Both the position numbers and the translations under genes were made by a program. The notes below the pieces were generated by a model. It was given only the letters and a program-made list of their open reading frames with translations, made no database searches and was not told the origin of the DNA. From Pseudomonas alcaliphila JAB1 (lineage in GTDB: Bacteria; Pseudomonadota; Gammaproteobacteria; Pseudomonadales; Pseudomonadaceae): 64,000 nt of DNA. Every line of letters begins with the position of its first letter. The stretch's first letter is position 1. Of the stretch, positions 8,405-16,681 are shown piece by piece. The stretch is from contig NZ_CP016162.1 in NCBI RefSeq assembly GCF_001941865.1, positions 3,781,501 to 3,845,500 of the forward strand, given 5' to 3'.

Positions 8405-9160
8405 TCAGCCGTGCAGCGCTTCGGCCTCGGCCGCTTCGTGCGCCTGACGCAGGCGCTCGCGGCTGTTGGTCAGGTGCAGACGCATCGCTGCCCGCGCCGC
8501 CTCGGCATCCTGGCGCGCGATGGCTTCGAAGATCTGCTCGTGCTCACGCTCCAGGCGCGCCATGTAGTGGGCCTGATCGTCACGCGCCAGGCTGGCGGAA
8601 TTGACCCGGGTACGCGGGATGATGCTGGTACCCAGATGACTGAGAATATCGGTGAAGTAACGGTTGCCGGTGGCCTCGGCAATACGCAGATGAAAATGAA
8701 AGTCCGAGGACACGGCATCGCTGGCATGCATCGCGCTCTCGTTGATGGCATCCAGTGCCTCGCGAATGGCCTTCAGTTGCACGTCATTACGACGCTGAGC
8801 CGCCATCCCGGCAGACTCCACCTCGAGACTGATACGCAGCTCAAGAATGGCCAGCACGTCGCGCAAGGTGACGATGGTCGCCGGGTCGATGCGAAAACCA
8901 CTGGCACTGGGCGTATCCAGCACGAAAGTACCGATGCCATGACGGGTCTCGACCAGACCGGCTGCCTGCAAACGCGACAGAGCCTCGCGCACCACGGTAC
9001 GGCTGACGCCCTGCTCTTCCATGATCGCCGACTCCGTCGGCAGCTTCTCACCGCGCTTGATCAGCCCATCGCGAATGCGCTGCGACAGATCGGCTACCAG
9101 CTCCTGGGCCAGGCTGCGGTGCTTGCGACGAGCACGAGGTTGAGCGTTTTGCGTTTCCAT
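8405..9160 (-). CDS. FadR/GntR-family regulator (FCD domain), GguR-like
   Basis: A 251-residue regulator with a winged-helix GntR domain (RSLAQELVADLSQRIRDGL, then GVSRTVVREALSRLQAAGLV, about residues 14-80) and an all-helical FCD effector domain whose metal-binding His residues are in FHFHLRIAEATGN and REHEQIFEAI. This subfamily includes the aldarate/uronate regulator known as GguR in Pseudomonas and relatives. The locus fits that role, but I cannot prove orthology. A TTGT-type site lies in its own upstream region at 9216. It is divergent from the epimerase gene. Confidence 0.85.
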   Translation of the reverse strand: METQNAQPRARRKHRSLAQELVADLSQRIRDGLIKRGEKLPTESAIMEEQGVSRTVVREALSRLQAAGLVETRHGIGTFVLDTPSASGFRIDPATIVTLRDVLAILELRISLEVESAGMAAQRRNDVQLKAIREALDAINESAMHASDAVSSDFHFHLRIAEATGNRYFTDILSHLGTSIIPRTRVNSASLARDDQAHYMARLEREHEQIFEAIARQDAEAARAAMRLHLTNSRERLRQAHEAAEAEALHG

Positions 9161-9215
9161 GGGGGACGGACTCTCGACTTAAGACTTGAGGCTTTGCCGT
9201 AATGATAGCCCAGCA

Positions 9216-9229
9216 GTTGTACGATGACA
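9216..9229. promoter_or_regulatory. Operator-like site sharing the TGTCAT/ACAAC core
   Basis: On the minus strand this reads TGTCATCGTACAAC, similar to the palindromes at 2338 and 2593. It sits between the FadR-type gene and the epimerase gene and could give autoregulation plus control of the epimerase. The match is imperfect. Confidence 0.4.
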
Positions 9230-9267
9230 CTATGAATTCCCGACAAATAACGCCCTAGGAGCGTCAA

Positions 9268-10143
9268 ATGCCAACGACTCTGCTGACCCTGCGCGATAGC
9301 CTGACACAGTTGACTCTCGCCCCGGAACTGGGCGCAAGCCTGGTCAACTGGGTGCGCCTCAGCGACGGCCAGCCACTGCTTCGTCACAGCGACGAACAGG
9401 CGCTGGCTGCCGCCAATCCCAGACGCCTGGCCTGCTACCCGTTGCTACCCTGGTCCAACCGCATTGGCGGCGGCGGTTTCGCCACCCCTGACGGCTGGCA
9501 AGCGCTGGGCGCCAACACCGAACACGAAGCACTGCCGATACACGGCAGTGCCTGGCAACAACCCTGGAAGATAGTCAATGCGACGTCCGACAGCGCCAGC
9601 CTGGAACTGCAGAGCCAATCGCCCTTTCCCTATCACGCCACTCTCGACGTACAACTCACTGACGGCTGTCTGCGCCTGACGTTACAAGCCACCCATCTTG
9701 GCGAACAGCCCACCTGGTATGGGCTCGGCCTGCATCCTTATCTGCCGCGCACTGCACACACCCGCGTACAGGCGCAGGCAGGCGGCGTCTGGTTATGCGG
9801 CGAAGACAAACTTTCCAGTCAGTGGGTCGAATTGCCACCGGCCTGGAACTTCTCCGAGCCCACCCTGTTGCCGCGACAACTTGTCGACAATGCATTTACC
9901 CAATGGCCGGGGCGCGCTTGCATCATTCAACCCGACGCGGGTTATCAACTCATCTGCGAGGCGCAGGGCAGCAATGTGTTTCTGTTGTTCTGCCCAGAGG
10001 CGCAGAACTTCTTTTGCTTCGAGCCGGTCACTCATCCGGTCAACGCCCATCATCTAGCGGGGCGACCAGGGCTACATTTACTGGCAGCAGAGCAAAGTGT
10101 TCAGATGAGTTTCAGCCTGCGCTACCAGGCGCTTGCGGACTGA
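9268..10143 (+). CDS. Aldose 1-epimerase (mutarotase) family protein
   Basis: A 291-residue galactose-mutarotase-like protein that would interconvert sugar anomers. Family motifs include CYPLLPWSNRIGGGGF near residues 52-67, the His in LPIHGSAW near residue 93, GLGLHPYLPR with the second catalytic His near 155, and a C-terminal Glu in FCFEPVTHPVN. An AGGAG ribosome site precedes the ATG. Beside the uronate genes it may supply the anomer used by Udh or act on the imported uronate. That link is inferred from position. Confidence 0.85.
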   Translation: MPTTLLTLRDSLTQLTLAPELGASLVNWVRLSDGQPLLRHSDEQALAAANPRRLACYPLLPWSNRIGGGGFATPDGWQALGANTEHEALPIHGSAWQQPWKIVNATSDSASLELQSQSPFPYHATLDVQLTDGCLRLTLQATHLGEQPTWYGLGLHPYLPRTAHTRVQAQAGGVWLCGEDKLSSQWVELPPAWNFSEPTLLPRQLVDNAFTQWPGRACIIQPDAGYQLICEAQGSNVFLLFCPEAQNFFCFEPVTHPVNAHHLAGRPGLHLLAAEQSVQMSFSLRYQALAD

Positions 10144-10386
10144 TAACTGGACATTTAAAGGGCATTGGCGATAATACCGCCAGTTGCCCAATGCAACTTT
10201 TCTCGGAAAAAACTTACAGATAGATAAGTAACTGAAGAGAAAGGAGAAAGATGCAAAGCGTGAAACTTTGCAAACTTTTCTCCCAGCCAACCAAGGCGAA
10301 GCACTTTAGATTGATCCCTCAGCGCAACAGTGAAACCCGGTGTTTCGGCTGTCGTGTGGGTCGATCACAACCTACAGGTAAAAACA

Positions 10387-10608
10387 GTGACGAAAGACGA
10401 ACTGCGCGCCGAACTCGAGCGCCAGGCGCAGCGTTACAAGGATGTATACGGCGGAGAAGTCATCACCTACGCCGCTCAGCCGGACCCCGACCGCAAACCC
10501 TGGCGCAAGAAACCCAGTCTGCTCGACCAGGCCTTCGAGAAAGAAATCGAGAAAATCGAGAAAGAACGCCAGGACAAGCAGGACGCTGCCGACGAAACCG
10601 CCGGCTAG
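10387..10608 (+). CDS. Small charged hypothetical protein
   Basis: A 73-residue protein rich in Lys and Glu, with a helical C-terminus (DQAFEKEIEKIEKERQDKQ). I prefer the GTG at 10387 because an AGG lies upstream at suitable spacing and TKDELRAELERQ begins the compact part. A frame opening at 10330 would add 19 unconvincing residues. It has no signal peptide or membrane segment, so it is probably cytoplasmic. I believe similar small proteins occur across Pseudomonas but know no function. Confidence 0.65.
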   Translation: MTKDELRAELERQAQRYKDVYGGEVITYAAQPDPDRKPWRKKPSLLDQAFEKEIEKIEKERQDKQDAADETAG

Positions 10609-10708
10609 CGACACTCCCCCAGGTTTCCCCACAGCCGGGGAAGTTCTGAAAAAGGCTTTCTACAGCCACTGCGCGAAGGCGAGAGTCCAATTGCTCTGGA
10701 GCTCTGGA

Positions 10709-10726
10709 TTCCCGCCTGCGTGGGAA
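10709..10726. repeat. REP-like palindrome TTCCCGC-N4-GTGGGAA
   Basis: A short hairpin of the widely scattered type with a TTCCCGCCTGCG core, in the gap between the small protein and the HerA-like gene. A GATTTTT stretch downstream could let it act as a weak terminator. No second copy is seen in the window. Confidence 0.45.
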
Positions 10727-10746
10727 TGACGATTTTTCAGCGTTTG

Positions 10747-12222
10747 CTAACGCTTCCTGCTACCCGTCAGCGACCCCATCAGCCCCCGCACCAGTTGCCG
10801 GCCAATCTGGTTGGCGGCCTGACGCAACGCGCTCTTCATCGCGCTGCCAAGCAGGTCGCTGGCCATGTCGCCCAGCCCCGGTTCCGCCTTCTGTTTCCCC
10901 GCCACCTTGACTGGCGCGTCATTGCGCGCCTGCTCGGCACGCGCGGTGAGCAACTCATAGGCCGACTCGCGGTCGACAGGCTTGTCGTAGCGCCCAGCCA
11001 ACGGCGACTGGCGCACCAATGCTGCACGCTCGGACTCATTCAGCGGGCCGATACGCGACTGCGGTGGCGCGATGGCCACGCGCTGAACCATCGCCGGCGT
11101 GCCTTTTTCCTCCAACGTGCCAACCAACGCCTCGCCAATGCCCAGTTCAGTCAGCACGCTGAGCGTGTTGAATGCCGGGTTCGGGCGAAAACCATCGGCC
11201 ACTGCACGCAGGGCCTTCTGCTCCTTGGCCGTGAACGCGCGCAGGCCGTGCTGAATACGCAGACCTAACTGAGCCAGAACATCATCCGGCAGGTCGCTCG
11301 GCGACTGGGTCACGAAGTACACCCCGACGCCCTTGGAGCGAATCAGCCGCACCACCTGTTCCAGACGCTCCTGCAGCGCCTTGGGCGTGCCCTGAAACAG
11401 CAGGTGCGCTTCGTCGAAGAACAGCGCCAGTACCGGTTTGTCGGCGTCACCGCGCTCCGGCAGTTGCTCGAACAATTCGGCCAACAACCACAACAGGAAG
11501 GTCGCATACACCTTCGGCGCCTCATGCACCAGGCGGGAGGCATCGAGCAGATGCACGCGCCCGCGGCCGTCACGGTCAGGGTGGAGAAGGTCTTCGAGCT
11601 GCAATGCCGGCTCGCCGAACAGGGCCTCGGCGCCCTGCTGCTCCAGCCCTGCCAGACGACGTAACAACGCCTGCGCCGAGGTGCTGGTGAACAGTGCGCT
11701 GTCCGCGCCCAGCACTTGCGGATCGTCCTTGAGATAGCCGAGCAGCGCCTTCAGGTCTTTCAGGTCGAGCAGCAACAGACCTTCACGGTCAGCCACCTTG
11801 AACGCTGCGTAGAGAGCGGCCTGCTGGCTGTCAGTCAGCTCGAGCAGGGCACCGAGCAGCAACGGCCCCATCTCGCTGAGCGTGGTACGCAGCGGGTGAC
11901 CGCTCTGGCCATGTACGTCCCACAGCGTCACCGGGTAGGCCTGCGGCTGGTGATTGAGCCAGGACATGCTGGCGATGCGCTCGGCGACCTTGCCTTGCGG
12001 TGCGCCAGCAGCGCCCAGGCCACACAGATCACCTTTGACATCAGCGGCGAACACCGCCACCCCGGCGTCACTGAAGGTCTCGATCAGCCGTTGCAGGGTC
12101 ACCGTCTTGCCGGTGCCGGTGGCACCGGCAATAAGACCGTGACGGTTGGCCAGGCGCAAAGGCTGACCAACCGCCTGACCATCACTGCCAGCACCCAATA
12201 CGAACTGTGAATTCAAAGGCAT
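10747..12222 (-). CDS. HerA-like helicase/ATPase of the DUF853 (YjgR) family
   Basis: A 491-residue P-loop ATPase. The Walker A is GATGTGKT at residues 33-40. Walker B is LALFFDEAHLLF near residue 270, followed by a sensor-like FVTQSPSDLPDDVLAQLG. It ends in a low-complexity basic C-terminus. The family is HerA/FtsK-related and its cellular role is poorly defined. It stands alone, divergent from the chemoreceptor. Length and motif order are normal, with no truncation. Confidence 0.88.
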   Translation of the reverse strand: MPLNSQFVLGAGSDGQAVGQPLRLANRHGLIAGATGTGKTVTLQRLIETFSDAGVAVFAADVKGDLCGLGAAGAPQGKVAERIASMSWLNHQPQAYPVTLWDVHGQSGHPLRTTLSEMGPLLLGALLELTDSQQAALYAAFKVADREGLLLLDLKDLKALLGYLKDDPQVLGADSALFTSTSAQALLRRLAGLEQQGAEALFGEPALQLEDLLHPDRDGRGRVHLLDASRLVHEAPKVYATFLLWLLAELFEQLPERGDADKPVLALFFDEAHLLFQGTPKALQERLEQVVRLIRSKGVGVYFVTQSPSDLPDDVLAQLGLRIQHGLRAFTAKEQKALRAVADGFRPNPAFNTLSVLTELGIGEALVGTLEEKGTPAMVQRVAIAPPQSRIGPLNESERAALVRQSPLAGRYDKPVDRESAYELLTARAEQARNDAPVKVAGKQKAEPGLGDMASDLLGSAMKSALRQAANQIGRQLVRGLMGSLTGSRKR

Positions 12223-12239
12223 CTTGCCATCCCCTGGGT

Positions 12240-12267
12240 TAAAGCTTTACTGCAGTTATACCGATAT
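12240..12267 (+). promoter_or_regulatory. Possible FliA (sigma-28) promoter of the chemoreceptor gene
   Basis: TAAAGCTT at 12240-12247 and ACCGATAT at 12260-12267 resemble the flagellar sigma consensus TAAAG(TTT) and GCCGATAA, but the spacing is one base longer than usual. It lies about 115 bp before the chemoreceptor start. Confidence 0.4.
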
Positions 12268-12380
12268 AAACAGCAGAACAAATACCCATCCCATCTGCCG
12301 CAACAGCCCGCGAAAACGCTCTTACAAGCGCAGCCGTGGAATACAAGACTGGTTCCAGAGCCATCCGGACGCAAGACAAC

Positions 12381-14258
12381 ATGAGTAAAAACCTGCAGTT
12401 CAGCCACAAGATTCTGCTCGCAGCCTCACTGGTGGTGATTGCCGCCTTCTCGCTATTCACCCTCTACAACGATTACCTGCAACGCAACGCCATCCGTGAA
12501 GACCTGGAAAGCTACCTGCAGGAGATGGGCAATGTGACCGCCAGCAACATCCAGAACTGGCTGTCGGGGCGCATCCTGCTGGTGGAAAGCACAGCGCAGT
12601 CGATCAGCAACGACAGCGAGCCGGATCGCGTGGTCAAACTGCTGGAGCAGAAGGCGCTGACCTCTTCCTTCGCCTTTACCTATCTGGGCACCGAAAGCGG
12701 CGGTTTCACCATGCGCCCGGACGAGCAGATGCCCGCCGACTATGACCCACGTACGCGCCCCTGGTACAAGGACGCCCTGGCCGCTGGCGGCACCACCCTT
12801 ACCGAGCCTTACGTCGATGCCGCCACCGGTGAGCTGATCATCACCATCGCTACCCCGGCCAGGCCCGCTGGCGTGGTCGGTGGCGACCTCAGCCTGCAGA
12901 CCCTGGTCAACATCATCAACGCGTTGGATTTCGACGGCATCGGCTACGCCTTTCTGATCAGCGCCGACGGCAAGGTTCTGGTGCACCCGGACAAGAACCT
13001 GGTGATGAAGAACCTCAAGGACATCTATCCGCAGAACACCCCGCGCATCAGCAGTGAATTCAGCGAAGCGCAGCTCGATGGCGACACCCGCATCCTCACC
13101 TTCACCCCGGTCAAGGGCCTGCCCTCGGTCAGCTGGCATATCGGCCTGTCGATCGACAAGGCCAAGGCCTATTCCATGCTCACCGAGTTCCGCGCCTCGG
13201 CCATCATCGCCACGGTGATCGCCGTGGTGCTGATCATCGCCCTGCTCGGCCTGCTGATCCGAGTGCTGATGCAGCCGCTGACCGCCATGGGCAAGGCCAT
13301 GGAGGATATTGCCAAGGGCGAGGGCGACCTGACCAAGCGCCTGGCGATCCAGTCCAATGACGAATTCGGCGCCCTGGCGCGCTCGTTCAATCAGTTCGTC
13401 GAACGTATCCACAGCTCGATCCGTGAAGTGTCATCGGCCACCGTCCAGGTCAACGAAGTAGCCAAGCTGGTGGTCAATGCCTCCAACTCCTCGATGGTCA
13501 ACTCCGACGAACAGGCCAGCCGCACCAATAGCGTGGCAGCTGCCATCAATCAGCTCGGCGCGGCTGCACAGGAAATCGCCCGCAACGCCGCCGACGCCTC
13601 GAGCCAGGCATCGGATGCCCGCCATCAGGCAGAAGACGGCGGCAAGGTGGTGCAGCAAGCGATCCGTTCGATGAGTGAACTGTCGAACAAGATCAGCGAC
13701 GCCTGCGCCAAGATCGAGATGCTCAATAGCAAGACCGTGGACATCGGCCAGATCCTCGAGGTGATCAAGAGCATCTCCCAGCAGACCAACCTGCTCGCAC
13801 TCAACGCCGCCATCGAGGCGGCTCGAGCCGGCGAGGCCGGACGCGGTTTCGCCGTGGTCGCCGATGAGGTGCGCAACCTGGCGCACCGCACCCAGGAGTC
13901 GGCGCAGGAAATCGAGAAAATGATCGAGGAACTGCAGGTCGGTTCGCGAGAATCGGTCACCACCATGACCGAGAGCCAGCGCTACAGCGAAGAAAGCGTG
14001 GACATCGCCAACCAGGCCGGCGAACGCCTGGGCACGGTGACCGCCCGTATCGGCGAGATCGATGGGATGAACCAGTCGGTGGCTACCGCCACCGAAGAGC
14101 AGACCTCGGTAATCGAGTCACTGAACATGGACATCATCGAGATCAACACCCTCAACCAGGAGGGCGTGGAAAACCTGCAGGCCACCCTGCGCGCCTGCGG
14201 CGATCTGGAGCAGCAGGCCGCACGCCTCAAGCAGATGGTCGACAGCTTCCGAATCTGA
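12381..14258 (+). CDS. Methyl-accepting chemotaxis protein with dCache sensor
   Basis: A 625-residue chemoreceptor. TM1 is about residues 10-31 ([20 protein letters not shown]). A periplasmic double-Cache domain spans about 35-270, including [23 protein letters not shown]2 is about 273-297, then HAMP and a long coiled coil. The hairpin tip [20 protein letters not shown] lies near residues 467-487. The dCache motif is of the amino-acid or organic-acid sensing type, but the ligand is unknown. The ATG at 12381 is chosen because the membrane anchor begins just after it. No C-terminal CheR/CheB pentapeptide is present. Confidence 0.92.
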   Translation: MSKNLQFSHKILLAASLVVIAAFSLFTLYNDYLQRNAIREDLESYLQEMGNVTASNIQNWLSGRILLVESTAQSISNDSEPDRVVKLLEQKALTSSFAFTYLGTESGGFTMRPDEQMPADYDPRTRPWYKDALAAGGTTLTEPYVDAATGELIITIATPARPAGVVGGDLSLQTLVNIINALDFDGIGYAFLISADGKVLVHPDKNLVMKNLKDIYPQNTPRISSEFSEAQLDGDTRILTFTPVKGLPSVSWHIGLSIDKAKAYSMLTEFRASAIIATVIAVVLIIALLGLLIRVLMQPLTAMGKAMEDIAKGEGDLTKRLAIQSNDEFGALARSFNQFVERIHSSIREVSSATVQVNEVAKLVVNASNSSMVNSDEQASRTNSVAAAINQLGAAAQEIARNAADASSQASDARHQAEDGGKVVQQAIRSMSELSNKISDACAKIEMLNSKTVDIGQILEVIKSISQQTNLLALNAAIEAARAGEAGRGFAVVADEVRNLAHRTQESAQEIEKMIEELQVGSRESVTTMTESQRYSEESVDIANQAGERLGTVTARIGEIDGMNQSVATATEEQTSVIESLNMDIIEINTLNQEGVENLQATLRACGDLEQQAARLKQMVDSFRI

Positions 14259-14272
14259 AACAGCCAGTAACA

Positions 14273-14296
14273 AGAAGGGCGCCACGGCGCCCTTCT
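14273..14296. terminator. Hairpin between the convergent chemoreceptor and small-protein genes
   Basis: AGAAGGGCGCC (14273-14283) pairs with GGCGCCCTTCT (14286-14296). The flanking T-runs are poor, so termination strength is uncertain. Confidence 0.55.
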
Positions 14297-14299
14297 CGA

Positions 14300-14473
14300 T
14301 TATCGCTCAGGTTTGTCTTCGGCCTGCTCCTGCAACTGACGCCACAGTTCGGCGGCATCGGCGAACTCGGTCCCATCCTCTTCGCTCAGGGCATCAGGGT
14401 CGTATCGCCGTACACAGCCTTCGCCCAGGGTCGGCGGCGCCTTTGAGGTGGCCTTTTCCAGTGGATCGGTCAT
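14300..14473 (-). CDS. Small acidic hypothetical protein
   Basis: A 57-residue protein (starts MTDPLEKATSKAPP, ends AEDKPER), acidic and without membrane segments. The start at 14473 has GGAGG about 10 bases upstream on the minus strand, better supported than a longer frame. It lies 16 bp after the CBS gene and is probably co-transcribed with it. No recognised domain or function. Confidence 0.6.
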   Translation of the reverse strand: MTDPLEKATSKAPPTLGEGCVRRYDPDALSEEDGTEFADAAELWRQLQEQAEDKPER

Positions 14474-14489
14474 GCCGTTCGAGCCTCCA

Positions 14490-14915
14490 TCAGCTGACTT
14501 CCAGGGAGCCCTGCTCATGCTGGGCGAACTCCTTCACGGCGCGCAACACGTCGCAACGGCTGATCTGCCCCACCAGACGACCGTGCTCGATTACCGGCAA
14601 ACGCCGCCGCCGACCCCGCAGAAAACGCTCGGACAACTCGATGATGTCGGCCTCGGGGGTGACCGTCTCCACCTCGGTGGTCATGTAAGTGCTGACTGTC
14701 CCACCGATTGCCTCGTAATAGGCTCCGGAGAGAATGCCACGCAGACAATCACCCTCCGACAGCAGGCCAATCAGGTGGCCTTGGGAATCGACCACCGGCG
14801 CACCGGAAATCCGGTGCTCCAGCAATCGATTGATGGCGGTGAACAGATCGGTATCCGACCTGAAGGTCACCAGATGGCGAGTCATGTAGTCGCGCACCTT
14901 GATGGACTTGAGCAT
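14490..14915 (-). CDS. Two-CBS-domain protein
   Basis: A 141-residue protein built only of a CBS pair: VRDYMTRHLVTFRSDTDLFTAINRLLEHRISGAPVVD with LIGLLSEGDCLRG, then YMTTEVETVTPEADIIEL with RRLPVIEHGRLVGQISRCDVLR. Such Bateman modules bind adenine nucleotides and regulate partner proteins. The start at 14915 follows a GAGGAGA ribosome site. Its partner is not evident. Neighbours are a small acidic protein downstream and purU upstream. Confidence 0.85.
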   Translation of the reverse strand: MLKSIKVRDYMTRHLVTFRSDTDLFTAINRLLEHRISGAPVVDSQGHLIGLLSEGDCLRGILSGAYYEAIGGTVSTYMTTEVETVTPEADIIELSERFLRGRRRRLPVIEHGRLVGQISRCDVLRAVKEFAQHEQGSLEVS

Positions 14916-14960
14916 GGGCGTTCTCCTCTGACGTACATCGAGCCGGCCCACGCAGCAAGA

Positions 14961-15812
14961 TCAGTCGAACACCACCGTCTTGTTGTCGTGCACCAGCACT
15001 CGGTCTTCCAAGTGATAGCGTAGCCCACGTGCCAGCACCATCTTCTCCACATCCTTGCCCAGACGCACCATTTCCTCGATATCGTCGCGATGGGTCACGC
15101 GCACCACGTCCTGCTCGATGATCGGACCGGCATCCAGCTCCTCGGTAACGTAATGCGAAGTGGCGCCGATCAGCTTCACGCCGCGCAGCGAAGCCTGGTG
15201 GTAGGGTTTGGCGCCGACGAACGACGGCAGGAAGCTGTGATGGATGTTGATCACCCGTTGGGCGAATTCGGCGCACAGCGCCGGTGGCAGAATCTGCATG
15301 TAGCGCGCCAGGACGATGACATCGGCCCGATGTTCCTTGACCAGGCGTTCCACCTCGGCGAAGGCCGGCGCCTTGTCCTTGGGATCGACCGGAACATGGA
15401 AGTAAGGAATGCCATGCCACTCGACCATGCTGCGCAGATCGTCGTGGTTGGCAATCACGCAGGGAATCTCGCAATCGAGTTCATTGCTGTGCCAACGGTG
15501 CAACAGATCGGCCAGGCAATGCGACTCACGACTGGCCATCAGCACCACGCGCTTCTTCTGCGCCGAATCGGTGATACGCCACTCCATGGAGAACTCGCGG
15601 GCAATGGGCGAGAACGCTTGCTTGAAACCATCCAGATCGAACGGCAGCGAGTCGGCACGGATTTCGTGACGCATGAAGAACCAGCCACTCTGGGTATCGG
15701 AGTGGTGACTGGCTTCGGTAATCCAGCCGTTATAGGTAGCGAGGAAATTACTGACTTTGGCAACGATGCCGACGCGGTCAGGGCAGGAGATGACCAATCT
15801 GAACGTGCGCAT
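14961..15812 (-). CDS. purU: Formyltetrahydrofolate deformylase
   Basis: A 283-residue enzyme that hydrolyses 10-formyl-THF to formate and THF, balancing one-carbon pools. An N-terminal ACT domain (TFRLVISCPDRVGIVAKVSNFLATY) is followed by the formyltransferase-like domain with IANHDDL, the catalytic NIHHSFLPSF, and SHYVTEELDAGPIIEQ. The start at 15812 gives the usual PurU length. Longer upstream extension is not supported. It lies just upstream of the CBS gene on the same strand. Confidence 0.93.
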   Translation of the reverse strand: MRTFRLVISCPDRVGIVAKVSNFLATYNGWITEASHHSDTQSGWFFMRHEIRADSLPFDLDGFKQAFSPIAREFSMEWRITDSAQKKRVVLMASRESHCLADLLHRWHSNELDCEIPCVIANHDDLRSMVEWHGIPYFHVPVDPKDKAPAFAEVERLVKEHRADVIVLARYMQILPPALCAEFAQRVINIHHSFLPSFVGAKPYHQASLRGVKLIGATSHYVTEELDAGPIIEQDVVRVTHRDDIEEMVRLGKDVEKMVLARGLRYHLEDRVLVHDNKTVVFD

Positions 15813-16109
15813 AACTAAAACCCCAATGGCGGCGCAAAAAGTCGGCCATTCTAACGATATGCCAACAAAACTGCAGCAGCCATGCGCCTGCACAAGCCCG
15901 CGACTGAGCGCCCGGCAAGTGCCCTATTTGCGCGCAGCGAAAACTTCATGGCCTAGTTGCACTAGCCGATTAAATTTAAGCCTGAGCGACACATAGGGTT
16001 GCATTGCACTGCAGTTATTTTGTGGCCTGCTGTTTACTTGCTATAAGTGCGTGACTATTATTAGACCACTGTTGACTACCACAGACTTATTCACGCCAAG
16101 GTAATGCCC
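15813..16109 (+). promoter_or_regulatory. purU/mvaT divergent intergenic region with a candidate mvaT promoter
   Basis: An AT-richer stretch. TGCTATAAG at 16039-16047 is an extended -10 (TGn then TATAAG) about 60 bp before mvaT. A clear -35 is not seen. Nothing else recognisable is present. Confidence 0.4.
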
Positions 16110-16484
16110 ATGTCGCTGATCAACGAATACCGCAACATCGAAGAAAGCATCAAAGAGCTCCAAGAGCGTCTGAAGAACATGTCGCAAGACGACAAGCTGA
16201 AGAAAGAGCTGGAATTCGAAGGCAAGCTGCGCACCCTGATGGGCGAATATCAGAAGTCGCTGCGCGACATCATCGCCCTGCTCGATCCTGAAGCCAAAAC
16301 CGGCAAAGGCGTACGTGCCAGCAAGCCTGTGACTGCCAAGCGTGCGCGCAAGGTCAAGCAGTACAAGAACCCGCACAGCGGCGAAGTGATCGAAACCAAA
16401 GGCGGCAACCACAAGACTCTGAAAGAGTGGAAAGCCAAGTGGGGCGCCGACGTCGTCGAAGGTTGGGCCACTCTGCTGGGCTAA
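16110..16484 (+). CDS. mvaT: MvaT-type H-NS family nucleoid protein
   Basis: A 124-residue xenogeneic silencer of the Pseudomonas MvaT/MvaU family. The N-terminal half (MSLINEYRNIEESIKELQERL onward, residues 1-60) is a coiled-coil oligomerisation region. The C-terminal part with KQYKNPHSGEVIETKGGNHK and TLKEWKAKWG is the AT-hook-like DNA-binding domain. It matches the P. aeruginosa MvaT sequence as I remember it along nearly the whole length. The second ATG (16110) is chosen because the family begins MSLINEYR and AAGG precedes it. Confidence 0.95.
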   Translation: MSLINEYRNIEESIKELQERLKNMSQDDKLKKELEFEGKLRTLMGEYQKSLRDIIALLDPEAKTGKGVRASKPVTAKRARKVKQYKNPHSGEVIETKGGNHKTLKEWKAKWGADVVEGWATLLG

Positions 16485-16502
16485 TTCCTGAGCGATACCC
16501 AA

Positions 16503-16527
16503 AACGCCAGCCACGCTGGCGTTTTTT
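16503..16527 (+). terminator. mvaT terminator
   Basis: AACGCCAG (16503-16510) pairs with CTGGCGTT (16515-16522), followed by a run of T. It is 19 bp past the stop. Confidence 0.85.
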
Positions 16528-16681
16528 ATTGCCGATATTTTTTCAGGCGCAACAGTTTTGGGCAAATGCCTGCATCAGCAATAACGCTGAACGAGCGAAA
16601 AGTTCCCGTCCCCTGCATTTTTTACAACGCACAGACGCGACCATCGCCTCTGCGCATCGCTCTGACTGTCTGTTGCCCGCT

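Noticed and set aside
14473..14518. Longer N-terminus of the small acidic protein
   Set aside because: The extra residues overlap the CBS gene and lack a ribosome site. The shorter start has GGAGG.
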